DNA of 64,000 bases, from contig NZ_JAKWJR010000005.1 in NCBI RefSeq assembly GCF_022761125.1, positions 186,001 through 250,000 of the forward strand. Direction: 5' to 3'. Positions 24,724 to 34,618 of the stretch are shown one piece after another (the stretch's first letter is position 1; every line of letters starts with the position of its first letter). The notes under the pieces are model-generated. The model saw only the letters and a list, made by a program, of their open reading frames with translations, did not search any database and was not told the origin of the DNA. Made by a program: the position numbers and the translations under genes. Source of the stretch: Nocardioides sp. SR21. GTDB lineage: Bacteria; Actinomycetota; Actinomycetes; Propionibacteriales; Nocardioidaceae.

Positions 24724-25401
24724 CTACGGTTCCAGCGTGTAGCCCAGGCCCGGTGAGGTGACCAGGTGCCGCGGGTGGGCCGGGTCGTCCTCGAGCTTGC
24801 GGCGCAGCTGGGCGGCGTACACCCGCAGGTAGTTCGTCTCGTGCTCGTACGACGGTCCCCACACCTCGCGCAGGATCCGCTCGCGGGGCACCAGCCGCCC
24901 GACGTTGCGCGCGAGCAGCTCGAGGAACGACCACTCCGTGGGCGTGAGGCGTACGTCGGCGCCGCTGCGCGCGACGCGCTTGCGGGCGAGGTCGATGGTG
25001 AGCGCCCCGACCACGACCTCGGACTGCTCCGGCTCGCCGGCCTGGCCGCGGCGCACCGCCGCGCGCAGCCGGGCCATCAGCTCGTTCATCGCGAACGGCT
25101 TGGTCACGTAGTCGTCGGCGCCCAGGTCGAGCGCCTCGACCTTGTCCTCACCGTGCTGGCGCGCCGACAGCACCACGATCGGCACCGACGTCCAGCCGCG
25201 GAGCCCGGCCAGCACCTCGGTGCCGTCCATGTCCGGCAGGCCGAGGTCGAGGACCACGACGTCCGGGTGCTCGGTGGCCGCGGCGTCCAGGGCGGACCGG
25301 CCGTCGGCCGCGGTCACGACCTCCCAGCCGTGCGCGCGCAGGTTGATCGCGAGCGCTCGCGCCAGCGCGGGCTCGTCGTCGACCACCAGGACCTTGCTCA
25401 T
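24724..25401 (-). CDS. kdpE: Response regulator KdpE
   Basis: 225 aa OmpR/PhoB-type regulator. Receiver domain: VLVVDDEP, phosphoacceptor in VVVLDLGLPDMDG, SARQHGEDKVEALDLGADDYVTKPF. C-terminal winged helix: LTPTEWSFLELLARN and ILREVWGPSYEHETNYLRVYAAQLRRKLEDDP, the latter very KdpE-like. It should activate the kdpFABC genes upstream when K+ is low. The ATG overlaps the kdpD stop by 4 bases. Confidence 0.95.
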   Translation of the reverse strand: MSKVLVVDDEPALARALAINLRAHGWEVVTAADGRSALDAAATEHPDVVVLDLGLPDMDGTEVLAGLRGWTSVPIVVLSARQHGEDKVEALDLGADDYVTKPFAMNELMARLRAAVRRGQAGEPEQSEVVVGALTIDLARKRVARSGADVRLTPTEWSFLELLARNVGRLVPRERILREVWGPSYEHETNYLRVYAAQLRRKLEDDPAHPRHLVTSPGLGYTLEP

Positions 25402-27890
25402 CCGCGCCTCATGCTCGCCCGCGGCACCGCCAGGATCATCGTCAGCCCTCCACCCGGTGTGTCCTCGGCACTGAGCCTGCCACCGACCGCCTCGGTGAGC
25501 CCGCGCGCCACCGCCAGCCCGAGACCGAGCCCGCCGGCGGAGGTGTCGCCGAGCCGTTGGAACGGCTCGAACATCCGCTCCCGCTGCGCAGGCGGCACCC
25601 CGGGACCGCGGTCGACCACCAGGATCTCGATGGTGTCCGGCAGCACGTGGGCGAGCACGCGGACCGGCTCGCCCGCGGAGACCCGGACCGCGTTGCCGAC
25701 CAGGTTCGCGACCACGCGCTCCAGGAGGCCGGCGTCGGTGCGCACCAGCGGGAGCGACTCCTCGACGTCGAGGACGACCGCGTCGGCCGGGTGCCCGGCG
25801 ACCGCGAGCGGGAGCACCTCCTCGAGGCTGCGCGCGCGCAGGGTCGGGTGCAGCAGCCCGGACTCGATCCGGGACAGGTCGAGCAGGTTGTCGATGAGCC
25901 GCTCGAGCTGCTCGGTGGACGTCTCGACCGCGGCGACGAGCTCCTGCTGGTCGGCGGGGTCGAGCGAGCCGGACACCAGCCCGTCGACGGACGCGCGCAT
26001 CGTGGCCAGCGGCGTTCGCAGGTCGTGCGAGACCGCGCGCAGGATCGCGGTGCTGGTCGCCTCGGCCCCTTCCAGGGCGGCGGCGCGCTCGTCGCGCTCG
26101 CGCAGCCGGCGGTACTCGAGCACCAGTCCCATCTGGACCGCGAACCCCTCGAGCACCCGCCGGTCCGACGCGCGCAGCGGCCCGCCGCAGAGCACGATCA
26201 CGTGGTCGTCGTCGACGGTGACCCGGGTGTCGGCCTCCTCGGGCTCGCCAGCGGGCGAGTCCCCGCTCGAGGCGACCACGGTCCAGCCGGCCGCGCCGCG
26301 CGCGAGCAACGAGGCGGAGCGTTGTCCGAACGTCTCCTGCAGCCGGGCGACCACCGCCTCCGCGGTGTCCTGGCCGGTCAGCACCGAGCGCGAGAGGGAG
26401 CCCATCGTGGCCGCCTCCGTCCGGGCGCGGACGGCGTCCGAGGCACGCCGCGAGGCGCGGTCGACCACGCTCGCGACCCCGATCGCGACGGCGACGAAGA
26501 CCACCAGCGCCACGACGTTCAGCGGCTCGGAGACCGTGAGCCGGTTGACCGGTGGGGTGAAGAACCAGTTCATCAGCACGAAGCCGCCGAGCGCCGCGAC
26601 CAGCGCCGGCAGCATCCCGCCGACCAGCGCGACCAGGACGGTGACCGCCAGGAACAGGAGCACGTCGAGCGGCAGCTGGTCGGGGTCGTCGGACAGCTGG
26701 AGCACGAACGTCAGCAGCACCGGCAGCAGGACCGACAGCACCAGTCCGACGACCTGGCGGCGCCGGCTCAGCGGTGAGGCGTACCAGCGCGGCCGGCCGA
26801 CCTCGGCGCCCTGCTCGTGCGTGACGAGGTGGACGTCGATGGTGCCGGCGAGCGACGCGATCCGCTCGCCCGTCGTACCGGTGAAGAGGCGGCGCACCCG
26901 CCCGTGCCGCGAGATCCCGACGACGATCATCGTGGCGTTCGCGCCGGTCGCGAAGTCCACGACCGCCTGCGACACGTCCTCGCCGGCGACGGCGTGGAAC
27001 GTGCCGCCGAGCGAGGAGACCAGCTGCTGCGCCCGCGCGATCCGGGCCTCGTCGGGGTTCGCGATGCCGTCGCTGGAGATCACGTGCACGGCCAGCAGCT
27101 CCGACCCGGCCGCGCGCTGGGCCAGCCGGGCGCCGCGGCGCAGCAGCGTCTCGCTCTCGGCTCCACCGGTGACCGCGACGACGATCCGCTCCTTGGCCGG
27201 CCAGGTCTGCTCGATCCGGTGCGCGCGCCGGTAGTCGCCGAGCGCGTCGTCGACCCGGTCGGCGAGCCAGAGCAAGGCCAGCTCGCGCAGCGCGGTCAGG
27301 TTGCCGACCCGGAAGTACGACGTGAGCGAGGCGTCGATCTGGTCGGCCCGGTAGACGTTGCCGTGGGCCATCCGGCGGCGCAGCGCGTCCGGCGCCATGT
27401 CGACGAGCTGGATCTGGTCGGCGGTGCGGACCACGTCGTCCGGCACGGTCTCCCGCTGCCGGACGCCCGTGATCCGCTCGACCTCGTCGTTGAGCGACTC
27501 CAGGTGCTGGATGTTGACCGTGGTGATCACGTCGATGCCCGCGCGCCGGATCAGCTCGACGTCCTCGGCCCGCTTCTCGCGGACGCTGCCCGGCACGTTG
27601 GTGTGGGCGAGCTCGTCGACACAGACCACCGCCGGCTTCCGGGCGATGATCGCGTCGACGTCCATCTCGGTGAAGGTGGTGCCGCGGTAGGAGACCTCCG
27701 CACGCGGCACCACCTCGAGCCCGGCGACCATCTCGGCCGTGTGCTCGCGCCCGTGCGTCTCGACGTACCCGACGACGACGTCGGTGCCGCGCTCGCGCCG
27801 GCGGCGCGCCTCGCCGAGCATCGCGTAGGTCTTGCCGACGCCGGGCGCGGCGCCGAGGTAGACCGTCAGCCGTCCCCGACGCTCCTCCAT
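25398..27890 (-). CDS. kdpD: Sensor histidine kinase KdpD
   Basis: 830 aa. In order: the KdpD N-terminal domain with P-loop GAAPGVGKTYAMLGEARRRR and DELAHTNVPG; a universal-stress-like domain (IVVAVTGGAESETLL; MIVVGISRHGRVRRLFTG); four membrane helices; a GAF-like region; HisKA with the phosphoacceptor in AVSHDLRTPLATMR; and HATPase_c (NLVGNAVRVSAG; DRGPGVPP; GGLGLGLAVARG). Slightly shorter than the 894-aa E. coli protein. ATG at 27890, or a GTG at 27896 overlapping the kdpC stop. Confidence 0.96.
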   Translation of the reverse strand: MEERRGRLTVYLGAAPGVGKTYAMLGEARRRRERGTDVVVGYVETHGREHTAEMVAGLEVVPRAEVSYRGTTFTEMDVDAIIARKPAVVCVDELAHTNVPGSVREKRAEDVELIRRAGIDVITTVNIQHLESLNDEVERITGVRQRETVPDDVVRTADQIQLVDMAPDALRRRMAHGNVYRADQIDASLTSYFRVGNLTALRELALLWLADRVDDALGDYRRAHRIEQTWPAKERIVVAVTGGAESETLLRRGARLAQRAAGSELLAVHVISSDGIANPDEARIARAQQLVSSLGGTFHAVAGEDVSQAVVDFATGANATMIVVGISRHGRVRRLFTGTTGERIASLAGTIDVHLVTHEQGAEVGRPRWYASPLSRRRQVVGLVLSVLLPVLLTFVLQLSDDPDQLPLDVLLFLAVTVLVALVGGMLPALVAALGGFVLMNWFFTPPVNRLTVSEPLNVVALVVFVAVAIGVASVVDRASRRASDAVRARTEAATMGSLSRSVLTGQDTAEAVVARLQETFGQRSASLLARGAAGWTVVASSGDSPAGEPEEADTRVTVDDDHVIVLCGGPLRASDRRVLEGFAVQMGLVLEYRRLRERDERAAALEGAEATSTAILRAVSHDLRTPLATMRASVDGLVSGSLDPADQQELVAAVETSTEQLERLIDNLLDLSRIESGLLHPTLRARSLEEVLPLAVAGHPADAVVLDVEESLPLVRTDAGLLERVVANLVGNAVRVSAGEPVRVLAHVLPDTIEILVVDRGPGVPPAQRERMFEPFQRLGDTSAGGLGLGLAVARGLTEAVGGRLSAEDTPGGGLTMILAVPRASMRRG

Positions 27891-27892
27891 GC

Positions 27893-28507
27893 TCACGATC
27901 CTGCCAGCCCCCGGATCGCGATGTTCAGCAGCAGCACGTTGACCCGGGGCTCGCCGAGGACCCCCCAGGTCCGCCCAGAGGTGTTCTCGGCGACCAGGTC
28001 GCGCACCTCGTCCTCGCTGAGGCCGTTGGCGGCCGCGACGCGCGGCACCTGCAGGGCGGCGTACGCCGGCGAGATGTCCGGGTCGATGCCCGAGGCCGAG
28101 GCCGTCAGCGCGTCCGGCGGTACGGCGGCCGGGTCGACGTCCTCGCGCTCCGCGATGGCCGCTCGGCGCTCCTCGATCGCGGCCACCAGGTCGGGGTTGT
28201 TCGGACCGAGGTTGGAGCCGTAGGTGCTGAGCAGGTCGTAGCCGTCGCCGGCTGCGGACGGCCGGTTGTGGAACAGCGCCGGGTCGTCGCCGGCCTGCCC
28301 GACGATCGCCGAGCCGACGGCCTCGCCCGTGTCGGTCGTGCGGGCGCCGGTCGCCGTGACCAGCGAGCCGTCGGCTTGCCACGGGAAGGCCACCTGGGCG
28401 ACCCCGGTCACCAGCAGCGGGTAGCCGACCCCGAGCAGGAGCGTCATCGCGACGAGCACCCGCAGCCCGGCGAGGCTGTGGCGGAACAGTGCGTAGATGT
28501 CCAACAT
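27893..28507 (-). CDS. kdpC: Potassium-transporting ATPase subunit KdpC
   Basis: 204 aa. One N-terminal membrane helix (LRVLVAMTLLLGVGYPLLVTG) and a soluble outer domain with FHNRPSAAGDGYDLLSTYGSNLGPNNPDL and SASGIDPDISPAYA, both signatures of KdpC. It helps assemble the KdpFABC pump. The ATG lies one base after the kdpB stop; the whole operon is tightly packed. Confidence 0.96.
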   Translation of the reverse strand: MLDIYALFRHSLAGLRVLVAMTLLLGVGYPLLVTGVAQVAFPWQADGSLVTATGARTTDTGEAVGSAIVGQAGDDPALFHNRPSAAGDGYDLLSTYGSNLGPNNPDLVAAIEERRAAIAEREDVDPAAVPPDALTASASGIDPDISPAYAALQVPRVAAANGLSEDEVRDLVAENTSGRTWGVLGEPRVNVLLLNIAIRGLAGS

Positions 28508-28508
28508 G

Positions 28509-30485
28509 TCAGATCCCCGGAATCAGTGAGATGACGACGTCGAGCAGCTTGATGCCCAGGAAGGGGGCCACCAGGCCGCCGATGCCGTAGATGAGGAGGT
28601 TGCGGCGCAGCAGCGCGGTCGCCGAGGACGGCCGGTACCGCACGCCGCGCAGCGACAGCGGGATCAGCGCGACGATGACCAGCGCGTTGAAGACGACCGC
28701 GGAGACGATCGCCGACTCGGGGCTCGATAGCTGCATGACGTTGAGGACGTCCAGCTGCGGGAAGGCCACGACGAACATCGCCGGCAGGATCGCGAAGTAC
28801 TTCGCGACGTCGTTCGCGACCGAGAACGTCGTCAGCGCCCCGCGGGTGATCAGCAGCTGCTTGCCGATCTCGACGACGTCGATGAGCTTGGTCGGGTCGG
28901 AGTCGAGGTCGACCATGTTGCCGGCCTCCTTGGCCGCGGTCGTCCCCGTGTTCATCGCGACGCCGACGTCGGCCTGGGCCAGCGCGGGTGCGTCGTTCGT
29001 GCCGTCCCCGCACATGGCGACCATCCGGCCGCCCTCCTGCTCCCGGCGGATCAGCGCCATCTTGTCCTCGGGCGTGGCCTCGGCGAGGAAGTCGTCGACG
29101 CCGGCCTCCTGCGCGATGGCGGCCGCGGTGACGGCGTTGTCACCGGTGATCATCACCGTGCGGATGCCCATCGCCCGCAGCTCGTCGAACCGCTCCCGGA
29201 TGCCGTCCTTGACGACGTCCTTGAGGTGGATGACGCCGAGCAGACGACCCGTCTCCCCCGATCTCTGGGCCACGACTAGCGGCGTGCCACCGGTGGAGCT
29301 CACCCCCTGGACCAGCTCGTCCAGCTCCGGCGTCGTACCTCCGGCCCACGCGGTGACCGCCGAGCCCGCGCCCTTGCGGATCTCGCGCCCGCCCGGCAGG
29401 TCGATGCCGCTCATCCGCGTGGTCGCGGTGAACTCCACCAGGCTCGCGCCGGCCGGGACCGGCCGGCGGTCGCCGACCAGTGCCACGATCGAGCGGCCCT
29501 CGGGGGTCTCGTCGGCGAGCGAGGACAGCAGGGACGCCTCGGCCAGCTCCTCAGGTGAGACACCGGCCAGCGGCAGCAGCGCGGAGGCCTGCCGGTTGCC
29601 ATGCGTGATGGTGCCGGTCTTGTCCAGGAGGAGTACGTCGACGTCGCCCGCTGCCTCGACCGCGCGGCCGGACATCGCCAGCACGTTGCGGCGGACCAGC
29701 CGGTCCATGCCCGCGATGCCGATCGCGGAGAGCAGGGCGCCGATCGTGGTCGGGATCAGGCACACGAGCAGCGCGGTGAGCACGATCAGCGACTGGTGGG
29801 CGTCGCTGTAGTCGGCGACGAAGTAGAGCGAGCCGACGACCACGAGGAAGATCACCGTGAGCGTGGAGAGCAGCACGTTGAGGGCGATCTCGTTGGGCGT
29901 CTTCTGCCGCTCGGAGCCCTCGACCAGCGCGATCATCCGGTCCACGAACGACTGTCCGGGGTCGGAGGTGATGCGGACGACGATCCGGTCCGACAGCACG
30001 ACCGTGCCGCCCGTGACCGCCGAGCGGTCGCCACCCGACTCGCGGATGACCGGCGCGGACTCGCCGGTCACCGCGGACTCGTCGACCGAGGCGACCCCTT
30101 CGATCACGTCACCGTCGCCGGGGATCCGTTGGCCGGCCTCGACGAGCACGACGTCGCCGGCGCGCAGAGCCGTGCTGGCGACCTCGTCGTACCCGCCGTC
30201 CGGGCGCCGTCGCTGGGCGGTCGTCTCCTGCTGGAGGGCGCGCAGGCTGGCCGCCTGGGCCTTGCCGCGGCCCTCCGCGACGGACTCCGCGAGGGTGCCG
30301 AAGAGCACGGTGAGCCAGAGCCAGACCGTCACGGTCCAGGCCATCGTGCTCGGGTCGAGCACCGCCATCACGGTGGTGGCGGCGGCGCCGATCTCGACGA
30401 CGAGCATCACGGGGGTGCGCCACAGCTCCCGCGGGTCGAGCTTCCGGACGGCGCCGGGCAGCGCCTCGGACAGGTTGATGTTCAC
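28509..30485 (-). CDS. kdpB: Potassium-transporting P-type ATPase subunit KdpB
   Basis: 658 aa P-type ATPase, the catalytic subunit of the high-affinity K+ pump. Phosphorylation motif [13 protein letters not shown], actuator [20 protein letters not shown], nucleotide-binding RKGAGSAV and hinge [22 protein letters not shown] are intact. GTG start at 30485 overlaps the kdpA stop (GTGA). Length agrees with the family. Confidence 0.97.
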   Translation of the reverse strand: MNINLSEALPGAVRKLDPRELWRTPVMLVVEIGAAATTVMAVLDPSTMAWTVTVWLWLTVLFGTLAESVAEGRGKAQAASLRALQQETTAQRRRPDGGYDEVASTALRAGDVVLVEAGQRIPGDGDVIEGVASVDESAVTGESAPVIRESGGDRSAVTGGTVVLSDRIVVRITSDPGQSFVDRMIALVEGSERQKTPNEIALNVLLSTLTVIFLVVVGSLYFVADYSDAHQSLIVLTALLVCLIPTTIGALLSAIGIAGMDRLVRRNVLAMSGRAVEAAGDVDVLLLDKTGTITHGNRQASALLPLAGVSPEELAEASLLSSLADETPEGRSIVALVGDRRPVPAGASLVEFTATTRMSGIDLPGGREIRKGAGSAVTAWAGGTTPELDELVQGVSSTGGTPLVVAQRSGETGRLLGVIHLKDVVKDGIRERFDELRAMGIRTVMITGDNAVTAAAIAQEAGVDDFLAEATPEDKMALIRREQEGGRMVAMCGDGTNDAPALAQADVGVAMNTGTTAAKEAGNMVDLDSDPTKLIDVVEIGKQLLITRGALTTFSVANDVAKYFAILPAMFVVAFPQLDVLNVMQLSSPESAIVSAVVFNALVIVALIPLSLRGVRYRPSSATALLRRNLLIYGIGGLVAPFLGIKLLDVVISLIPGI

Positions 30486-32131
30486 GACAGGGACTCCGCG
30501 ATCGGGCCGAGGGCGAGCACCGGGACGTAGGTCAGGCCGACCACGACCAGGGCGACGCCCGAGAGGAGAGCCACGAACAGTGGCTTGTGGGTGGGCAGGG
30601 TGCCGGCGCTCGGCGGCAGGTGCTGCTGGCTCGCGAACCGCCCGGCCAGGGCCAGGACGAAGACGATCGGCAGGAACCGGCCGAGCAGCATCAGCAGCCC
30701 GAGCAGGGTGTCCCAGAACGGGGTGCCGGAGGTGAGTCCGCCGAAGGCCGAGCCGTTGTTGTTCGCGGCCGACGTGACGGCGTACAGCGCCTCGGAGAGG
30801 CCGTGCGGCCCGCTCTCCTGAAGCCCGGCGAGGCCGTCCTGCGCGGTGATCGCGACCGCGATCCCCGTCAGCACGAGCACCGGGGTGGCCAGGACGTAGA
30901 GCGCGACGAGCACGATCTCGCGCTGGCCGATCTTCTTGCCGAGGTACTCCGGCGTGCGGCCGACCATGAGCCCGCACAGGAAGACCGTCACGATCGCGAG
31001 CATCAACATGCCGTAGAGGCCCGATCCGACGCCGCCGGGAGCGATCTCGCCGAGCATCATGCCGAACATCGCGACGCCGCCGCCGGGGGCGGTGAGGGAG
31101 TCGTGCATCGAGTTCACGGCGCCGGTGGAGGTGCCGGTCGTGGCCGCCGCGAACAGCGCCGAGGCGGCGGTGCCGAAGCGGACCTCCTTGCCCTCCATCG
31201 CGCCGCCCGCGGCCGCCGGGGCGAGGCCGATGCCGGCCATCTCCGCCCAGGTCAGCAGGGAGATCGCGACGCCGAGCAGCAGCGCCATCACCGACACGAC
31301 GGCGATGCCCTGGCGGCGGTCCTTCACGATCAGGCCGAACGCCCAGGCCATCGCGAACGGGATCACCAGCATCAGGAAGATCTGGACGATGTCCGTGAAC
31401 GGCGTGGGGTTCTCGAACGGGTGGGCGGAGTTCACGTTGTAGAAGCCGCCGCCGTTGGTGCCGAGCTGCTTGATCGCCTCCTGGCTGGCGACCGGGCCGC
31501 CGGTGATCACCTGCGTGCCGACGGTGCGGTTGCCGACGAGGTTCTGGATCGCGCCGCAAGCCACCAGCACCAGGGCGGAGCCGGCCGCGATCGGCAGCAG
31601 CACGCGGACGGTGCCGCGGACCAGGTCGGACCAGAAGTTGCCGACCCGGCCGTCCTGCATCGACCGCGCGAGGCCGCGGGCGAACGCCGCGGCGACGGCC
31701 ATGCCGACCGCCGCGGACACGAAGTTCTGCACGGTCAGGCCGGACATCTGGAACAGGTGGCCGACGGTGGACTCACCGGAGTACCACTGCCAGTTGGTGT
31801 TGGTGACGAAGCTGACCGCGGTGTTCCAGGCACCGTCGGCGGGGAGGGCGGCGTACCCGAGGCTCAGCGGCAGGTGCTCCTGCAGCCGGCCGAGCGCGTA
31901 GAGCCCGAGCAGGCCGACCAGCGAGAAGCCGAGCACGGACGTCGCGTAGGTCTTCCAGTGCTGGTCGGCGTCGGGGTCGACGCGCAGCAGCCGGTACGAC
32001 GCGCGCTCGACGGCGAGGTGCCGCTGCGACGTGTAGGTGTGGGCCAGGTAGCGGCCGAGGAACGGGACCGCGACGGCGAGCGCGATGACGAGCACCGCGA
32101 TCTGGCCGAGGGCGGGGGCGAGGCTGCTCAC
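30482..32131 (-). CDS. kdpA: Potassium-transporting ATPase subunit KdpA
   Basis: 549 aa, about ten membrane helices, the K+-selective channel-like subunit. The four filter-like loops are visible, e.g. [51 protein letters not shown] and [16 protein letters not shown] start at 32131 overlaps the kdpF stop by 4 bases. Confidence 0.97.
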   Translation of the reverse strand: MSSLAPALGQIAVLVIALAVAVPFLGRYLAHTYTSQRHLAVERASYRLLRVDPDADQHWKTYATSVLGFSLVGLLGLYALGRLQEHLPLSLGYAALPADGAWNTAVSFVTNTNWQWYSGESTVGHLFQMSGLTVQNFVSAAVGMAVAAAFARGLARSMQDGRVGNFWSDLVRGTVRVLLPIAAGSALVLVACGAIQNLVGNRTVGTQVITGGPVASQEAIKQLGTNGGGFYNVNSAHPFENPTPFTDIVQIFLMLVIPFAMAWAFGLIVKDRRQGIAVVSVMALLLGVAISLLTWAEMAGIGLAPAAAGGAMEGKEVRFGTAASALFAAATTGTSTGAVNSMHDSLTAPGGGVAMFGMMLGEIAPGGVGSGLYGMLMLAIVTVFLCGLMVGRTPEYLGKKIGQREIVLVALYVLATPVLVLTGIAVAITAQDGLAGLQESGPHGLSEALYAVTSAANNNGSAFGGLTSGTPFWDTLLGLLMLLGRFLPIVFVLALAGRFASQQHLPPSAGTLPTHKPLFVALLSGVALVVVGLTYVPVLALGPIAESLS

Positions 32132-32217
32132 GTGAGCCTCCGATCCAGGGCGCCCGCCAGGAGGGCGAGCAACCCGAAGACCGCGAGGGTCAGCAGCACG
32201 TAGATGAGGTCGGACAC
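32128..32217 (-). CDS. kdpF: KdpF small subunit of the K+ pump
   Basis: 29 aa. The translation begins MSDLIYVLLTLAVFGLLALL and continues into a short basic tail (DRRLT), a single membrane helix as expected of KdpF, which stabilises the KdpABC complex. GTG start; the stop overlaps the kdpA GTG (GTGA). TAGGAC lies 6 nt upstream (plus 32224-32229), so it is the likely first gene and may be leaderless. Confidence 0.88.
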   Translation of the reverse strand: MSDLIYVLLTLAVFGLLALLAGALDRRLT

Positions 32218-32258
32218 GCCCCAGTCCTACGTCCGCAGGAGGCGCCTCCCCAGCCGTC

Positions 32259-32308
32259 TTGACGGTTCCTTGACGGCCTCCCGGCCGCCGTTGACGCAAC
32301 CCTGACGG
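32259..32308. promoter_or_regulatory. Tandem direct repeats upstream of kdpF, likely KdpE boxes
   Basis: On the plus strand TTGACGG-N4-TTGACGG (32259-32276) and TTGACGC-N4-CTGACGG (32291-32308). Repeat starts are 11, 21 and 11 bp apart, so all lie on one DNA face. OmpR/PhoB-family regulators bind direct repeats with about 11-bp spacing. They begin about 30-40 bp upstream of the presumed kdpF -10. Confidence 0.65.
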
Positions 32309-32340
32309 TGGGTGGTCTCGAGGCCCGCTTCGCTCACACC

Positions 32341-32965
32341 TCGACCACCGCCAGGGGGCGTCGGTGGTCGATCCTGTCGAGACCCCGGTGCTCGACTGTC
32401 TGCGTCGGCCGACGGGGACTCGCTGCTCGACCAGCGGGGGCGTCGGTGGTCGAGCCTGTCGAGACCCCGGTACCCGTCCGTCTGCGTCGGCCTACGGGGT
32501 CTCGCTGGTCGCTGGCGCTCGCTGCTCGACCAGCGGGGGCGGTCGGTGGTCGAGCTTGTCGAGACCCCGGTGCTCGTCCGTGTGCGTCGGCCGACGGGGT
32601 CTCGACGACGCTCGCTGGCGCTCGCTGCTCGACCAGCGGGGGTCCGTCGGTGGTCGAGCCTGTCGAGACCCCGCACCCGACTGTCTTGCGTCGGCCGACG
32701 GGGTCTCGACGACGCTCGCTGGCGCTCGCTGCTCGACCAGCGGGGGCGGTCGGTGGTCGAGCTTGTCGAGACCCCCGTGCTCGTCCGTCTGCGTCGGCCT
32801 ACGGGGTCTCGACGACGCTCGCTGGCGCTCGCTGCTCGACCAGCGTGGGCGGTCGCTGCTCGACCAGCGGGGCGGTCGGTGGTCGAGCCTGTCGAGACCC
32901 CCGCACTCGACTGTCTGCGTCGGCCCACGGCGCTCGCTGGCGCTCGCTGCTCGACCAGCGGAGGG
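32341..32965. repeat. Six-copy noncoding repeat array (family 2)
   Basis: GTCGGTGGTCGAGCCTGTCG, followed by AGACCCC, or a near copy occurs six times, starting near 32360, 32441, 32541, 32645, 32747 and 32873 (intervals about 80-126 bp). Between copies come a TGCGTCGGCC block and a core GGTCTCGACGACGCTCGCTGG, CGCTCGCTGCTCGACCAGCG. Together with the kdp regulatory region it makes a 749-bp stretch (32218-32966) with no credible gene. The core is the sequence found inside the biotin carboxylase gene at 2225. Confidence 0.85.
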
Positions 32966-32966
32966 G

Positions 32967-34538
32967 CTAGCGCGGGACGCGCACCAGCAGCCGGCCGTGG
33001 ACGCAGGTCATCCGCAGCTCCTTGCCGGGGCCGATCGAGTCGCCGTCGAGCTGGCGCGGGGTGTCGACCGCGGCGCGGATGACGATCGTGTGGCCGGTCA
33101 TCCGGTTGATCAGCTCGTCGGTGCGCGACCGCTTGGCCAGCACCCGGTAGGCGAGCGGGATCCAGGACAGGAACTTCCGCGGGTGCAGCAACACGACGTC
33201 GAGCACGCCGTCGTCGATCGCGGCGTCGGGCAGCAGCGGCATGCCGGCCTGGAGGAAGCCGACGTTGCCGACCACGACGGTGCGGGCGCGGTGCTTGGTG
33301 AACTCGCCGTCATCGACGGAGATCTCCAGCCGGACCGCCGGGAACATGAGCGACTTCATCCCGGACAGGACGTAGGCGAGCCAGCCGACCTTCTTCTTGA
33401 TGTCCTCGTTGACGCCCTCCATGATCGCGGCGTCGAAGCCCATCCCGGCCATCACCATGAAGTGGGTGTCGTCGAAGCCGTCGCCCGAGACCTCGACCAG
33501 GTCGATCGCCCGGTCCTGGCCGGTGAGGGCGACGTCGATCGCGGCGCGGATGTACAGCGGGATGTCCAGGTTGCGCGCGAGCAGGTTGCCGGTGCCGGCC
33601 GGGATGATCCCGACCGGGATGCCGGTGCCCGCGAGCTCGGCGCAGACCTCGCGGACGGTGCCGTCCCCGCCACAGACCAGCACCAGGTCGGCGCCGGCCA
33701 CCGAGGCGGCCTCCGCCATGCCCGTGCCGGGGTCCTCGATGGTCGTGTAGTGCCAGGTCGGCGTCGACCAGCCGGCCTCGGTCGCCATCGAGGTCACGAT
33801 CGACTCGAACTGGCCGACGTCCTCGACCTTGATCGGGTTCAGCACGACGGCGAGCCTGCGCTCGGAGCCGTACACCTGGGGCAGCGGCTCGACGCTCGCG
33901 GCGTGGCTGCGCGGCAGCGGGTTGTAGAGCGCGATGCCGAGCAGCACCATGCCCGCGCCGAGGGCGACCCCGCCGACCACGTCGGACGGGTAGTGCCGAC
34001 CCAGCAGCACGCGGTCCAGGCAGACGAGCACGACGACCAGCGCGACGCCGGCGTACGCCGCCCGGCGCAGGTTGGCCCGCCGGACCAGCATCGACACCAG
34101 GATGATCACGATCCCGCCGAACGCGGCGATGCCCGAGGCGTGGCCGGACGGGTACGCGCCGTTGTGCAGCAGCGCCTCGGTGCTCTGCCACGGCGGGCGG
34201 TCGCGGTCGGTCAGCGCCTTGAGCAGCGTCGTCGTCAGCGAGGTCACGAGCATCACGCCGGCGGTGAAGTACGCCGCCCGGCGGTGCTTGCGGAACAGCA
34301 GGCCGGCGAGCACGACCGTGTAGATCGTCATCGCGACCGTGCCGAAGGCGATCTCGATCACCAGGAGCACGTCGTGCAGCCAGTCGGTGTCGGTCGCCCA
34401 CGCCCGCGCGGACTGGCCGCGGTTGTCGAGGTCGACCAGCCAGGCCCACTCGGCCGCGACGCCGACGGCGAGCAGCCCGCAGAGCGCGAAACAGACGCCG
34501 GCCCAGGTCAGGACGAGGGCGCGAGGGCGGTCGAGCAT
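32967..34538 (-). CDS. PAP2 phosphatase fused to a diacylglycerol-kinase-type lipid kinase
   Basis: 523 aa. The N-terminal 220 residues are a six-helix PAP2 domain with [16 protein letters not shown] and [12 protein letters not shown], the three phosphatase motifs. From about residue 228 comes a DagK/LCB5/YegS kinase: [19 protein letters not shown] and [15 protein letters not shown], then [12 protein letters not shown] and a C-terminal beta-sandwich. The pairing suggests dephosphorylation of a lipid phosphate or pyrophosphate coupled to rephosphorylation of a diacylglycerol or polyprenol lipid at the membrane (inference). Divergent from serS. Confidence 0.9.
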   Translation of the reverse strand: MLDRPRALVLTWAGVCFALCGLLAVGVAAEWAWLVDLDNRGQSARAWATDTDWLHDVLLVIEIAFGTVAMTIYTVVLAGLLFRKHRRAAYFTAGVMLVTSLTTTLLKALTDRDRPPWQSTEALLHNGAYPSGHASGIAAFGGIVIILVSMLVRRANLRRAAYAGVALVVVLVCLDRVLLGRHYPSDVVGGVALGAGMVLLGIALYNPLPRSHAASVEPLPQVYGSERRLAVVLNPIKVEDVGQFESIVTSMATEAGWSTPTWHYTTIEDPGTGMAEAASVAGADLVLVCGGDGTVREVCAELAGTGIPVGIIPAGTGNLLARNLDIPLYIRAAIDVALTGQDRAIDLVEVSGDGFDDTHFMVMAGMGFDAAIMEGVNEDIKKKVGWLAYVLSGMKSLMFPAVRLEISVDDGEFTKHRARTVVVGNVGFLQAGMPLLPDAAIDDGVLDVVLLHPRKFLSWIPLAYRVLAKRSRTDELINRMTGHTIVIRAAVDTPRQLDGDSIGPGKELRMTCVHGRLLVRVPR

Positions 34539-34618
34539 GGTGGGAAGTATGCCCGGCGGCTCCGGCCATGCCCGAACTGGCGAGCGTGGTCGCCGTGGCC
34601 CCGGATAGCCTCTGTCCC

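Noticed and set aside
32341..32965. CRISPR array
   Set aside because: Units are 80-126 bp, the sequence between the most conserved blocks is itself repeated, and no cas genes are near.
32227..33082. Open frames of 220-256 codons on both strands across the repeat array
   Set aside because: They translate the repeats into Arg/Ser-rich low-complexity sequence, overlap each other in several frames, and have no start signal.
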